Position numbers and translations under genes: made by a program. Of a stretch of 64,000 nucleotides of DNA, positions 52,022 through 59,694 are shown one piece after another. The stretch comes from Verrucomicrobiaceae bacterium UBA1938. GTDB lineage: Bacteria > Verrucomicrobiota > Verrucomicrobiia > Verrucomicrobiales > Verrucomicrobiaceae. Position 1 is the first letter of the stretch. Every line of letters begins with the position of its first letter. The notes beneath the pieces are model-generated. The model had not been told where the DNA came from. It did no database searches and saw only the letters and a program-made list of their open reading frames with translations. The stretch lies in the NCBI GenBank assembly GCA_002336895.1, contig DDFC01000009.1, forward strand, positions 138,035 through 202,034, read 5' to 3'.

Positions 52022-52486
52022 ATGGCTGTGCACACCTTGTTTCATCAGCAGATCATCCCCGCGCCGCTGCCGGAGGTATGGGCGTTTTTTTCCAATCCGC
52101 GCAACCTTTCCCGCATCACGCCACCAGGGATGGGCTTCTCCACGGAAGAGAAAGATCTGCCTGCCACGATCCGGCCCGGGCTCATGATCACGCACCGGCT
52201 GCGGCCTCTGCTGGGCATTCCCATGACATGGCTCACGGAGATCACGCACGTGGTGGAGGGCAGGCGATTTGTGGATGAGCAACGCGTGGGGCCGTATGCG
52301 GTGTGGCATCATGAGCATGACTTCGAGGATCTCGGCGATGGGCGCACGCAGACGACCGACCGCGTGACGTATGTGATGCCTTTCGGCCCGCTGGGAGAGC
52401 TGGCGCATCCATGGCTGGTGGCACCGGAGCTCAAGCGCGTCTTTGCGCACCGAGAGAAGGCCGTGCGGGAGATTTTCCCCGGCTGA
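52022..52486 (+). CDS. SRPBCC family protein
   Basis: A 154-residue START-like helix-grip protein: HTLFHQQIIPAPLPEVWAFFSNPRNLSRITPPGM, followed by DFEDLGDGRTQTTDRVTYVMPFG and a C-terminal amphipathic helix. The fold binds hydrophobic ligands; homologues fused to or next to nucleoside-diphosphate-sugar epimerases (YfcH) and photolyases are known. It is the third gene in the tspO series, followed by an SDR gene after 80 nt. Confidence 0.85.
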   Translation: MAVHTLFHQQIIPAPLPEVWAFFSNPRNLSRITPPGMGFSTEEKDLPATIRPGLMITHRLRPLLGIPMTWLTEITHVVEGRRFVDEQRVGPYAVWHHEHDFEDLGDGRTQTTDRVTYVMPFGPLGELAHPWLVAPELKRVFAHREKAVREIFPG

Positions 52487-52566
52487 GGTTTGAGAGAGTC
52501 CGTGCAGCGGCGGGTGCCGTATATGCTGGCTGACTTTCCACCCCACACTCCCAAAACAAAACGAGC

Positions 52567-53385
52567 ATGAGTTCCAAAAAGTGGCTGATCACCGGATGTT
52601 CGAGCGGCTTTGGCCGGGCGATTGCAGATGCGGCGCTGGCGGCCGGGCAGCAGGTCATCGCCACAGCGCGTGATGTGCGCAGCATCGCAGATCTGGAAAA
52701 GCCAGGCAGCTGCGAGGTCATGGCGCTGGACATCACCGATGCGGCGAACATCCGCGAAGTGATCGCTGCTGCGGGAGTGCTGGATGTCATCGTGAACAAC
52801 GCGGGCTATGGCTTGATCGGTGCGGTAGAGGAATGCAGCGACGAGCAGATCCGCCGAAGCCTGGAGACGAATTTCTTCGGCCCGTTGAATGTGATCCGCG
52901 CAGCGCTGCCGATGCTGCGGTCACAGAAGCGCGGGCATATCGTGAACATCAGCGCTGCCGCGGCGATCTCGAACTATCCGGGCTTTGGCATTTACGGCGG
53001 GGCCAAGGCTGCGCTGGAGATGATGAGCGAAAGCCTGCGTCTGGAGCTGGCTCCGCTGGGCATCCAGGTGACGCTGGTGCAGCCTGGGCCGTTCCGCACA
53101 GACTTCATCGCACGCGGTTTGGAGAAAGCCGCCACGCAGATCTCCGACTATGATGGCAGCGCACGGAAGTTTGCCACCTTTCTTGAAACCGTGAACGGCA
53201 AGCAGCCTGGCGATCCGGTACGCGCCGCGCAGGCCATTGTGAAAATGGTGCTGGATGGCGAGCCCCCGCCACGCCTGCCGCTGGGCAGGTATGTGGTGAA
53301 AAAGATGCGGGACAAAGCTGCAGCCCTCACACGCGAGGCCGAGCGCTGGGGGGACGTGGCTGCGGCGACGGATTTTCCCGTATGA
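52567..53385 (+). CDS. SDR-family oxidoreductase
   Basis: A 272-residue classical short-chain dehydrogenase: TGCSSGFGRAIA (NADP-type), VNNAGYGLIGAVEE, HIVNISAAAAI (Ser/Asn region) and YGGAKAALEMMSESL with YxxxK. The C-terminus carries a substrate segment (FIARGLEKAA) and a basic helix. It is closely similar to stress- or light-induced SDRs that lie next to photolyase and SRPBCC genes in proteobacteria. The substrate is unknown. Confidence 0.9.
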   Translation: MSSKKWLITGCSSGFGRAIADAALAAGQQVIATARDVRSIADLEKPGSCEVMALDITDAANIREVIAAAGVLDVIVNNAGYGLIGAVEECSDEQIRRSLETNFFGPLNVIRAALPMLRSQKRGHIVNISAAAAISNYPGFGIYGGAKAALEMMSESLRLELAPLGIQVTLVQPGPFRTDFIARGLEKAATQISDYDGSARKFATFLETVNGKQPGDPVRAAQAIVKMVLDGEPPPRLPLGRYVVKKMRDKAAALTREAERWGDVAAATDFPV

Positions 53386-53455
53386 TTGTAGCCTGCGCAG
53401 GGGATGATCGTTCGTTCGACTTGAGGTCAGATGCAGCGTAAGGAAGCCCCCAGCC

Positions 53456-54478
53456 ATGAAGATCCCCGTGCCCTATGAACTGAACGGCCGCCGCCGCTGC
53501 CTGCTGGTGCAGGACGGGGAGACGATCAGCATCGGGCGCAGTGCGGCATGCAGCATCCAGGTGGGCGGAGAGGCAGTGGCGGAGGTGGAGCTGACGGCCC
53601 AGCTGGTGAACCGCTGCGAGGTCGCAGTGGTGCACCCGGCCAATGGCGGCGTACCCTACGCGCAGCCGCTGCCGTGGAAGACAACGCTGGGCGGCACGGA
53701 GCTGCAGATCATCCGGCCTGCCAGACCGGATGCTGAGACGGCTGCACCCGAGGAGCGTGTCATGATGCTCCAAGGACTGACTGCAGGAGAACTGCCTGTG
53801 ATTTTACGCCAGGATGCCCCTTTGTTGCTGGGCTCCGGCGCAGACAGCCAGGTGGTCATTGCCGATGCAGGCTGCCCGCCCTGTCTCCTGGCCCTGTGGG
53901 CGGCACCCGGCGGCAGGGTGCAGGTGCAGCTGCTGGACGATTCCGCGATGGTGGGCTGGCTGGGGCGTGCCACAGAAGCCGAGGCAGTGCTGGAGCCTCC
54001 TCTGAGCCTGAGCATCAACAGCAGGATGCTCCTCCTGAGCAGCAGCGCCACTGCAGCCAGAGCACACATGGCCAGTGCGGCAGTCGTGCCCAAAGTGACC
54101 GCCATTCTCCCGAAGAGCGTGGACAGCGGGCCCAAGATCATCTCCAAGCAGGCGCAGGCAGAGGCACCCAAAGAAGAAGCCGCCAGACCGGGGCAGAAGA
54201 CCATCCTGCATGTGGAGGCGCCGGCGCATCGGCCGGTGGTGCTGCAGCAGGCCAAAGCACTGGCTGTCTCTGAGACGGCACCATTGACCATGGAGGAGGC
54301 GCAGAAAGCGCACACCAAGGCCGCAAGCCCCACCGCCTTCATCCTTTTCAGCTGGCTGCAGGTGGGGATGACATATGCCGTGGCGTTTCTGCCGCAGCAG
54401 ACGCTGGAGCTGTGGGCCACCGCTGGGGGCATGCTGGCGCTGACGCTGCTGCTGGGGCTGGCTGCGCTGCTGAAGTGA
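53456..54478 (+). CDS. FHA-like domain membrane protein
   Basis: A 340-residue protein with an N-terminal FHA-like sandwich (LLVQDGETISIGRSAACSIQV and SSGADSQVVI-like repeats near 120-140) and a long Ala/Glu/Lys-rich middle (KQAQAEAPKEEAARPGQK). Near the C-terminus two hydrophobic stretches follow: ILFSWLQVGMTYAVAFL and GGMLALTLLLGLAALL. FHA domains bind phosphothreonine, but the key Arg and Ser (GRSA) are present in only one repeat. An AAGGAAG Shine-Dalgarno precedes the ATG. It lies 80 nt upstream of an ECF sigma gene and may be linked to it. Confidence 0.6.
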   Translation: MKIPVPYELNGRRRCLLVQDGETISIGRSAACSIQVGGEAVAEVELTAQLVNRCEVAVVHPANGGVPYAQPLPWKTTLGGTELQIIRPARPDAETAAPEERVMMLQGLTAGELPVILRQDAPLLLGSGADSQVVIADAGCPPCLLALWAAPGGRVQVQLLDDSAMVGWLGRATEAEAVLEPPLSLSINSRMLLLSSSATAARAHMASAAVVPKVTAILPKSVDSGPKIISKQAQAEAPKEEAARPGQKTILHVEAPAHRPVVLQQAKALAVSETAPLTMEEAQKAHTKAASPTAFILFSWLQVGMTYAVAFLPQQTLELWATAGGMLALTLLLGLAALLK

Positions 54479-54558
54479 AAAGCACCCGCGCAAGCGGCTG
54501 GTTTTTTCCGCCCCAGTGTCATACAAAGCGGCTGCCCGCGGCACTCAGCGGGAAATGA

Positions 54559-55077
54559 ATGGAACGCTCCATCGCCGACCAGCTCGAAACTCTGCACGCC
54601 GCCGCCTTTGGCTGGGCGCTGCACTGCTGTGCGGGAGATCATGCACGGGCGGAGGACGTGCTGCAAAACGCCTATCTCAAGATGGCGCGGGAGCAGACAC
54701 GGCACGACGGCCGCTCCACCTTCAAGACCTGGTGGTTCGGAGTCATCCGTCTCACCGCTCACGAGGAGTTCCGGCGGCTGCGCTATCGCGAATCTCTGCT
54801 GGGCAGGCTGCTGCTGCAGGTCTCCGGGCAGGAGCAGGATCCCCGGCCCTCCCCTTCCCGCAGGATGGAGCTGGACGAGCGTGCGGCGGAGCTGCGCCGC
54901 TGCCTGGCGCAGCTGCCTGCACGACAGGCGGAGGTGCTGCATCTGGTTTTCTACCAGGATCTGACACTCAACGAGGCTGCGGAGGTGATGCGCGTGAGCA
55001 TCGGCTCCGTGCGCCAGCATTATGAACGCGGCAAGGCACGACTGCGCAGCCTGCTGCAACCCGACCCCCACCCATGA
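54559..55077 (+). CDS. ECF sigma factor
   Basis: A 172-residue sigma-70 family protein with region 2 (ARAEDVLQNAYLKMARE, TFKTWWFGVIRLTA) and region 4 (LPARQAEVLHLVFYQDLTLNEAAEVMRVSIGSVRQHYERGKARLR). I chose the ATG at 54559. Its TGA overlaps the ATG of the next gene (ATGA, 55074-55077). It is of a different type from the one at 24616 and has no FecR partner. Confidence 0.93.
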   Translation: MERSIADQLETLHAAAFGWALHCCAGDHARAEDVLQNAYLKMAREQTRHDGRSTFKTWWFGVIRLTAHEEFRRLRYRESLLGRLLLQVSGQEQDPRPSPSRRMELDERAAELRRCLAQLPARQAEVLHLVFYQDLTLNEAAEVMRVSIGSVRQHYERGKARLRSLLQPDPHP

Positions 55078-55427
55078 AACCCCACCCCGATGACGATCTG
55101 CTCGCCCGCTTTGAGCATGCGCGCCGCTGCGACCGCGAAGACGCGCCCGCCTGGCGTCCGGAGCTGCTGGAGCAGCGCCCGGCAGCGCGGCGCTCCAGCG
55201 TGCTCTGGAGCTGGCACCCCGCCGCTCTGGCTGCGGCATGCGTCATCCTGCTGGCGGTCTTTCTCGGCGGGTCCATGCACGATGAGCCCAGGCTCAGCGA
55301 GGCCCTGCCGCCGCTGTTTGAGGCACCGGCTGGTGAGCTCTTTGCCAGCCTGGAACCCTCTCCCCTGGCCTTTGAAGCTCCTTCCGACTTTTTGCTGACA
55401 GATCACTTCACCCTCTCCATTCCATGA
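55074..55427 (+). CDS. Small membrane protein, putative anti-sigma factor
   Basis: A 117-residue protein: a charged cytoplasmic N-terminus (PDDDLLARFEHARRCDREDAPAW), one membrane helix (HPAALAAACVILLAVFLGGSM) and a short periplasmic tail. This is the size and topology of anti-sigma partners, although no ZAS zinc motif is visible. It overlaps the sigma gene and the following gene by 4 nt each (ATGA), so the three are translated together. The role is an inference from order. Confidence 0.65.
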   Translation: MKPHPDDDLLARFEHARRCDREDAPAWRPELLEQRPAARRSSVLWSWHPAALAAACVILLAVFLGGSMHDEPRLSEALPPLFEAPAGELFASLEPSPLAFEAPSDFLLTDHFTLSIP

Positions 55428-56269
55428 AAACACTCGTCTGCTCCCTGCTCCTGCTGACCGCCGCCCACCTGCCTGCCGCCCAAGTGGAGGACTGGCTCAA
55501 GAGCGGACTGCTCCACCCGGACCTGATCGCCTCCGTGCGTGATCAGCTGGCCCTGACTGAAGAGCAGCAGTCAAAGCTCAACACCCAGCTCAGCGAGGCG
55601 CGTGCCCAGGCCGAGCCGCTGGAGCAGGCCGTGAAAGAACAGAAGAAGGCCCTCAACCAGCTGCTCAAAGACAGAACCTCCACCGCCGAGGCAGCCGCCG
55701 CGCAACTTTCCAAACTGCTCGAAGCCGAAGGCACCATCAAGCAGCTGCAGCTGCGGACTTTGATCGGCGTGCGTGATGTGCTGACGCCCGAACAGCTGGC
55801 CAAAGCCCAGAAGCTCAACCCGCCCGGACAGACTTCCTTAGGTGCGGGGCTGGAGGCACGTGTGCATGAGAAAGCCCACAAACTCAGGGCGGCAGTGGAG
55901 TCCCTCGGCATCTCGCCTACCGAAGCGATGAAGTATCGTGGCGAAGAAATCGAAGGCCTGGTCAAAAACGGTCAGTTTGGCGATGCCGATGCGAAACTGG
56001 ATGAACTGATCAAGGACTCCCATTTCAAAGAACTGGAGGCCGAGGTCGAAAAAGTGGACTTTTCCAAGTTCGAGCCCGGAAGCACGGACCTCGAAACGCT
56101 GCGTGAGCGCTTTGAAAGGCTGCAGGTGGCCGGGCAGGAGATCATCTCCCTGCCGCTGTTGCGTGAGATGCTGCAGGCCAAAACCGCTTTTGAAGCTGCC
56201 AAGGAGGCCCAGGATGCCGAGAAAGTGGGCCGCATCCTGACCTATGCCGAGGGTAAACTGAAGAAGTAA
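55424..56269 (+). CDS. Periplasmic Spy/CpxP-like helical protein
   Basis: A 281-residue exported protein (signal MKTLVCSLLLLTAAHLPAA) made almost entirely of helix. It carries the LTxxQ-type repeats of the Spy/CpxP/ZraP family: ALTEEQQSKL and VLTPEQLAKAQKL. Long charged heptad-like segments (EQAVKEQKKALNQLL) follow, and the C-terminal half (EAMKYRGEEIEGLVKNGQ) is outside the usual short family length (about 150 residues). Such proteins sense or buffer misfolded envelope protein or metal. Overlap with the anti-sigma-like gene (ATGA) makes it the extracytoplasmic sensor candidate. Confidence 0.7.
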   Translation: MKTLVCSLLLLTAAHLPAAQVEDWLKSGLLHPDLIASVRDQLALTEEQQSKLNTQLSEARAQAEPLEQAVKEQKKALNQLLKDRTSTAEAAAAQLSKLLEAEGTIKQLQLRTLIGVRDVLTPEQLAKAQKLNPPGQTSLGAGLEARVHEKAHKLRAAVESLGISPTEAMKYRGEEIEGLVKNGQFGDADAKLDELIKDSHFKELEAEVEKVDFSKFEPGSTDLETLRERFERLQVAGQEIISLPLLREMLQAKTAFEAAKEAQDAEKVGRILTYAEGKLKK

Positions 56270-56589
56270 AGGCAGGCTGGGCCAGCCTTTGGAGCTTAAC
56301 CTGCTCTGTGTCAGCCGTCTGCAAGGCAGCCGGGATTAAAAGGAGATACGTGCCTGTCAGGTGCCTAAGGGAGGGCGGCATACCGCCCGGGGGGTAGCAG
56401 CCATCAGGGCATAACCGTAGAAAACTTTTGTTTGCCTTTGGCCCGTTTCTGGCGATAAGACCGCACAAGTCACCTGTTAAGGGTCAGGCTCAGTCGTTCA
56501 TCAGGTGATTGTGAATCCGTTGGCGTTCATCAAACTTGTTGTTCGGGCTGGTCTTGACCGTGAGGCAGCCGACCGCACCCAACAAAGAT
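56270..56589 (+). promoter_or_regulatory. 320-nt leader upstream of the RRM-protein gene
   Basis: No gene is seen in this stretch. It holds a weak terminator-like palindrome AGGCTG-GGC-CAGCCT (about 56274-56288, after the Spy-like gene) and a clear stem GGGCGG-CATA-CCGCCC (56373-56388). Long structured leaders are known upstream of other cold- and RNA-binding-protein genes, so autoregulation is plausible. Confidence 0.4.
56373..56388 (+). other. 6-bp hairpin in the RRM-gene leader
   Basis: GGGCGG, loop CATA, CCGCCC, followed by GGGGGG. No T-run follows, so it is not a terminator. It lies about 200 nt before the RRM-gene start. Confidence 0.4.
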
Positions 56590-57081
56590 ATGAATACCAA
56601 GATGTACGTGGGCAATCTGCCCTTCGCCGCTCAGGAGCAAGACGTTCGTGAGCTGTTCTCCCAATACGGTGGCGTCACCGAAGTCTTCCTGCCGATGGAC
56701 CGCGAGAGCGGCCGCCCGCGCGGGTTCGCCTTCGTGACCATGGACTCCGCAGAAGCCATGAATGCAGCAATCAATGCGCAGAACGGCCAGGAATTCATGG
56801 GCCGCAAGCTCGCCATCAACGAAGCACGTCCGCGTGAAGAGCGCCCTGCAGGCGGCGGCGGTGGCCGTGGTGGCTACGGCGGCGGCGGCCGTGGTGGTTA
56901 CGGTGGTGGCGGCGGCGGTGGCCGTGGCGGCTACGGTGATGGCGGCGGTCGTGGTGGTTACGGTGGCGGCGGCGGTGGCCGTGGCGGCTACGGTGACGGC
57001 GGCGGCAAGCGCGGCGGTGGTGGCGGCGGTTATGACCGTGGTCACCGCAGCGGTGGCGGCGACGACGAAGGCGGCTGGTAA
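56590..57081 (+). CDS. Glycine-rich RRM RNA-binding protein
   Basis: A 163-residue protein starting at the ATG at 56590. A single RRM fills residues 1-82, with RNP2 MYVGNL and RNP1 RGFAFVTM. The rest (about 85-163) is a Gly/Arg/Tyr-rich tail of repeated RGGYGGGG units, ending DDEGGW. This is the design of cyanobacterial Rbp and plant cold-induced GRPs. It probably binds RNA at low temperature or stress. The tail is low complexity and can favour phase separation. Confidence 0.95.
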   Translation: MNTKMYVGNLPFAAQEQDVRELFSQYGGVTEVFLPMDRESGRPRGFAFVTMDSAEAMNAAINAQNGQEFMGRKLAINEARPREERPAGGGGGRGGYGGGGRGGYGGGGGGGRGGYGDGGGRGGYGGGGGGRGGYGDGGGKRGGGGGGYDRGHRSGGGDDEGGW

Positions 57082-57134
57082 TCCCTGCCCCTGAGTTTCC
57101 TTCTTTTTGCCCGTGGTCCGGAGCTGCCGCCTCT

Positions 57135-58433
57135 CTAGGCGGACTCTTGGATCACGGGTTTTTCTGCGTTCACGAAGAGCGCAAACACACCTGCCAGGAC
57201 GAAGGCTCCGGCGCACATCCACACGCCCTCGTGGTAGTCGTGGTTGGCGTCGAATTTTTCCCGCACGACTGAAAACAGCATGGGCATGATGGCGGCGCCG
57301 AGGTTTCCCCACATGTTGGACCAGCCGAAGAGCTGGGCCTGATATTTGCCGCTGATGTCCTGCATGGTGGTCCACATGGCTGGCAGGCCCACATCTCCAA
57401 AGAAGGCCACCAGTCCAAAGGCGGCGGCCATCCCCCAGGGGGAGTCCGTCCACAGCGCCAGCATGTAGCAGGCGGCGGCGGCAAACTTGGTCACACTCAT
57501 GGGCAGCATGCGGCCGAGGCGCTTGCCATGATGCCGGCTGATGTAATCTGTGATGAAACCGCCCAGCGGCAGCGCGGCGATGCCGATGGAGAGCGCGCCC
57601 GTGGTGATGAGCCCTGTCATGCCCTCCTCCAGGTGCATCACTTTTTTGAGGTAGTCCGGAAGGGTGAGGATGAGGAAGGCCCAGCCGATGTTGGTGAAAA
57701 ACTGCACGGCATTGGCCATCCACAGGTTGGCGCTCAGACAGGACAGCTTGAGGGGGAAGCTTTTGGGCGGGTCTTTGACAGGCTGGAAATCGCCACGCCC
57801 TTCGGCCAGCAGGGAGATTTCCTCCGCATTGCAGCGCGGGTGCAGGCGCGGATGCTCACGAAAGACACGCCAATAGGCTGCGGCCACCACCACGCCAATG
57901 AGGCCGTAGAGCCAGCCGGCCCAGCGCCAGTCTCCGGCCTTGAGAATGACAAAGGCCGTCAGTCCTGGAGCCACGGCACCGCCGACGCGCCCGCCCCAGG
58001 AGATAAGGCTGCTGGCCAGGCCACGCGCTTCAATATGGGCCCAGCGGGTGAGCAGGCCGCTGCTGGCTGGGTAGTAGCCCGCCTCCGCCAGTCCGCAGCA
58101 CAGGCGGGCGAGCAGCAGCGTGGTGAAGCCCGTGGCAAAACTGGTGGCGGCGGTGAAGACCGACCACGTGGCAATGTAAACGGTGATGAGCATGCGCGTG
58201 CCAAAGCGGTCGCTCAACCACCCGGCGGGCACTTGCGCGAGGGCGTAGGCCCAGAAGAACGCGCCCTTCACCCAGTCGATCTGCCAGCCCTCCAGCGCGA
58301 TGTTTTTCTGGAACGAGTCCGAAGCGATGATCTGCGCCAGACAGATGCGGTCCAGGTACATCAGAAAGGCGACGATCGTCGCGGTGGTCAATATCTGATG
58401 GCGGACGATGGTGGGGCTTGCGGAGGAGGACAT
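57135..58433 (-). CDS. MFS transporter (ACS family-like)
   Basis: A 432-residue permease of the major facilitator superfamily starting at the ATG at 58431-58433. It has about 12 membrane helices, with LMYLDRICLAQII, the loop 2-3 motif GWLSDRFGTRMLI and the later GGFITDYISRHHGKRLGRM. The anion:cation symporter family (hexuronate, galactarate) has a similar start and LDR motif, so a sugar acid is a plausible cargo. It converges with the RRM gene and is divergent from the coiled-coil gene. The frame stays open well beyond the start, but that part is shadow. Confidence 0.92.
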   Translation of the reverse strand: MSSSASPTIVRHQILTTATIVAFLMYLDRICLAQIIASDSFQKNIALEGWQIDWVKGAFFWAYALAQVPAGWLSDRFGTRMLITVYIATWSVFTAATSFATGFTTLLLARLCCGLAEAGYYPASSGLLTRWAHIEARGLASSLISWGGRVGGAVAPGLTAFVILKAGDWRWAGWLYGLIGVVVAAAYWRVFREHPRLHPRCNAEEISLLAEGRGDFQPVKDPPKSFPLKLSCLSANLWMANAVQFFTNIGWAFLILTLPDYLKKVMHLEEGMTGLITTGALSIGIAALPLGGFITDYISRHHGKRLGRMLPMSVTKFAAAACYMLALWTDSPWGMAAAFGLVAFFGDVGLPAMWTTMQDISGKYQAQLFGWSNMWGNLGAAIMPMLFSVVREKFDANHDYHEGVWMCAGAFVLAGVFALFVNAEKPVIQESA

Positions 58434-58586
58434 CAGGGAGACAAGACGCAGAAATTCAGCCAGCCCTAACAGGATTCCGGCTTGATGAACAGTCTGATGG
58501 CGTGCATGTGCCGGATGTTGCGGCGCAAAAGCGGCGCTTTGAATAGACTTGCGCACCTTGCAGTCTGACCAATCCTTTCCCTTATC

Positions 58587-59447
58587 ATGACGGCTATTAA
58601 AAATCTTACCGCATTGCTTGTGCTGAGCTTTCTCGCCTCCGGCGTGCTCGGCTGGTTCCTGTTTCAGGCCCGCACGGACCTCGCGGCCACACATGCCCAG
58701 ATCGAGCAGATGAAGGCGGATCATCTGGAAGAGCTGAAGGCCAAGGAGACCGAATGCCAGCGCACCCTGGACACCCAGGCCGCGCAGCATCAGAAGATGA
58801 TCACCGCGCTGAATGATGAGCACGAAAAGAAGATCGACGAGCTGCGTCAAGGCGAGCGCAAGCGCCTGGCCATCGCCGCCAAGGAGTTTGAAAACATCTT
58901 TGAAGGCAACAAGACCACCATGCAGTACATCGACCTGCTGGAGGACAAGGTGAAGGCTGGGCAGACGCTCTCCAAGGCCGAGGTGGAAAAACTGACCATC
59001 ATCACCACCGGCCTCAGCTACCTGAAAAAGCAGTATCAGAAGCCCATGCAGGAGTTCCAGGAGCTGGCGAACTACTTTGACGCCCAGGCCTCCAAGCACC
59101 TCGAAAAACCCAAGGGCGGCTTTTTCAAGCGCCTCTTCAGCAGCGACTTCCGCGAGGCGGAGAAAGAATACCTGCGCCAGGAAGGCGCCAAGGAAGCCTT
59201 TGAGCAGGCCCAGGGGAAGTTTTCCGCCACCTACAAGCAGGCGCAGAAGGTCATGGGCTCTGTGAATCTGGACGCCGACTCCCAGCTGCAGAAGCTGCAC
59301 GCCTACATCGACGACAAGCAGCAGCAGAACGCGCAGGATCTCTCCTCCTTCTTTGACAAGGCGCGCAAAGCCCTGCGCACCCATCAGGATGTGCTGGACT
59401 TTGAGCCCGAAGCTCCCCGCCTGCCAGCCCCCAAACCGCAGCCCTGA
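58587..59447 (+). CDS. Membrane-anchored coiled-coil protein
   Basis: A 286-residue protein with one N-terminal helix (LTALLVLSFLASGVLGWFLF) and a long charged helical region (ATHAQIEQMKADHLEELKAKETECQ, DEHEKKIDELRQGERKRLAI). It then has KPKGGFFKRLFSSDFREAEKEYL, and a Pro-rich tail. No family is recognised. It may be a structural or membrane-bridging protein. It stands alone on the plus strand. Confidence 0.8.
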   Translation: MTAIKNLTALLVLSFLASGVLGWFLFQARTDLAATHAQIEQMKADHLEELKAKETECQRTLDTQAAQHQKMITALNDEHEKKIDELRQGERKRLAIAAKEFENIFEGNKTTMQYIDLLEDKVKAGQTLSKAEVEKLTIITTGLSYLKKQYQKPMQEFQELANYFDAQASKHLEKPKGGFFKRLFSSDFREAEKEYLRQEGAKEAFEQAQGKFSATYKQAQKVMGSVNLDADSQLQKLHAYIDDKQQQNAQDLSSFFDKARKALRTHQDVLDFEPEAPRLPAPKPQP

Positions 59448-59694
59448 GCGTAAGCGCCGAGTGGCAAATGAGCGGAGCCGAAAGCCCGCCGCATGCAGCC
59501 GCCGCCCCACAGGCACCCTGATTTTCAGAGGCTGTGGTGGGGAAAGGTCACAAACAGCGGGAGAATGGGCACAAAGAGAGGGGGAAAGGAAGGAAAGGTT
59601 GCCTTTTGTCTGGCGTTTTCGCTAGGCTCACGAAATTCCATGACGCGCCCGCCCATCCGGACGTGTCAGCGACTGATCCCATCTCATCATTCCC
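59448..59694. other. Intergenic stretch before the Gfo/Idh/MocA gene
   Basis: 247 nt without a supported gene. Near the end a promoter-like TTGCCT (about 59599) is followed by CGCTAGGCT about 20 nt later. Confidence 0.35.

Noticed and set aside
56850..57060. CRISPR-like or repeat array
   Set aside because: Repetition comes from Gly/Arg/Tyr codons of the RRM-protein tail; units are irregular and there are no spacers.
58434..59516. N-terminal extension of the MFS gene by about 360 codons
   Set aside because: It runs antisense through the coiled-coil gene; the first transmembrane helix begins right after the ATG at 58433.
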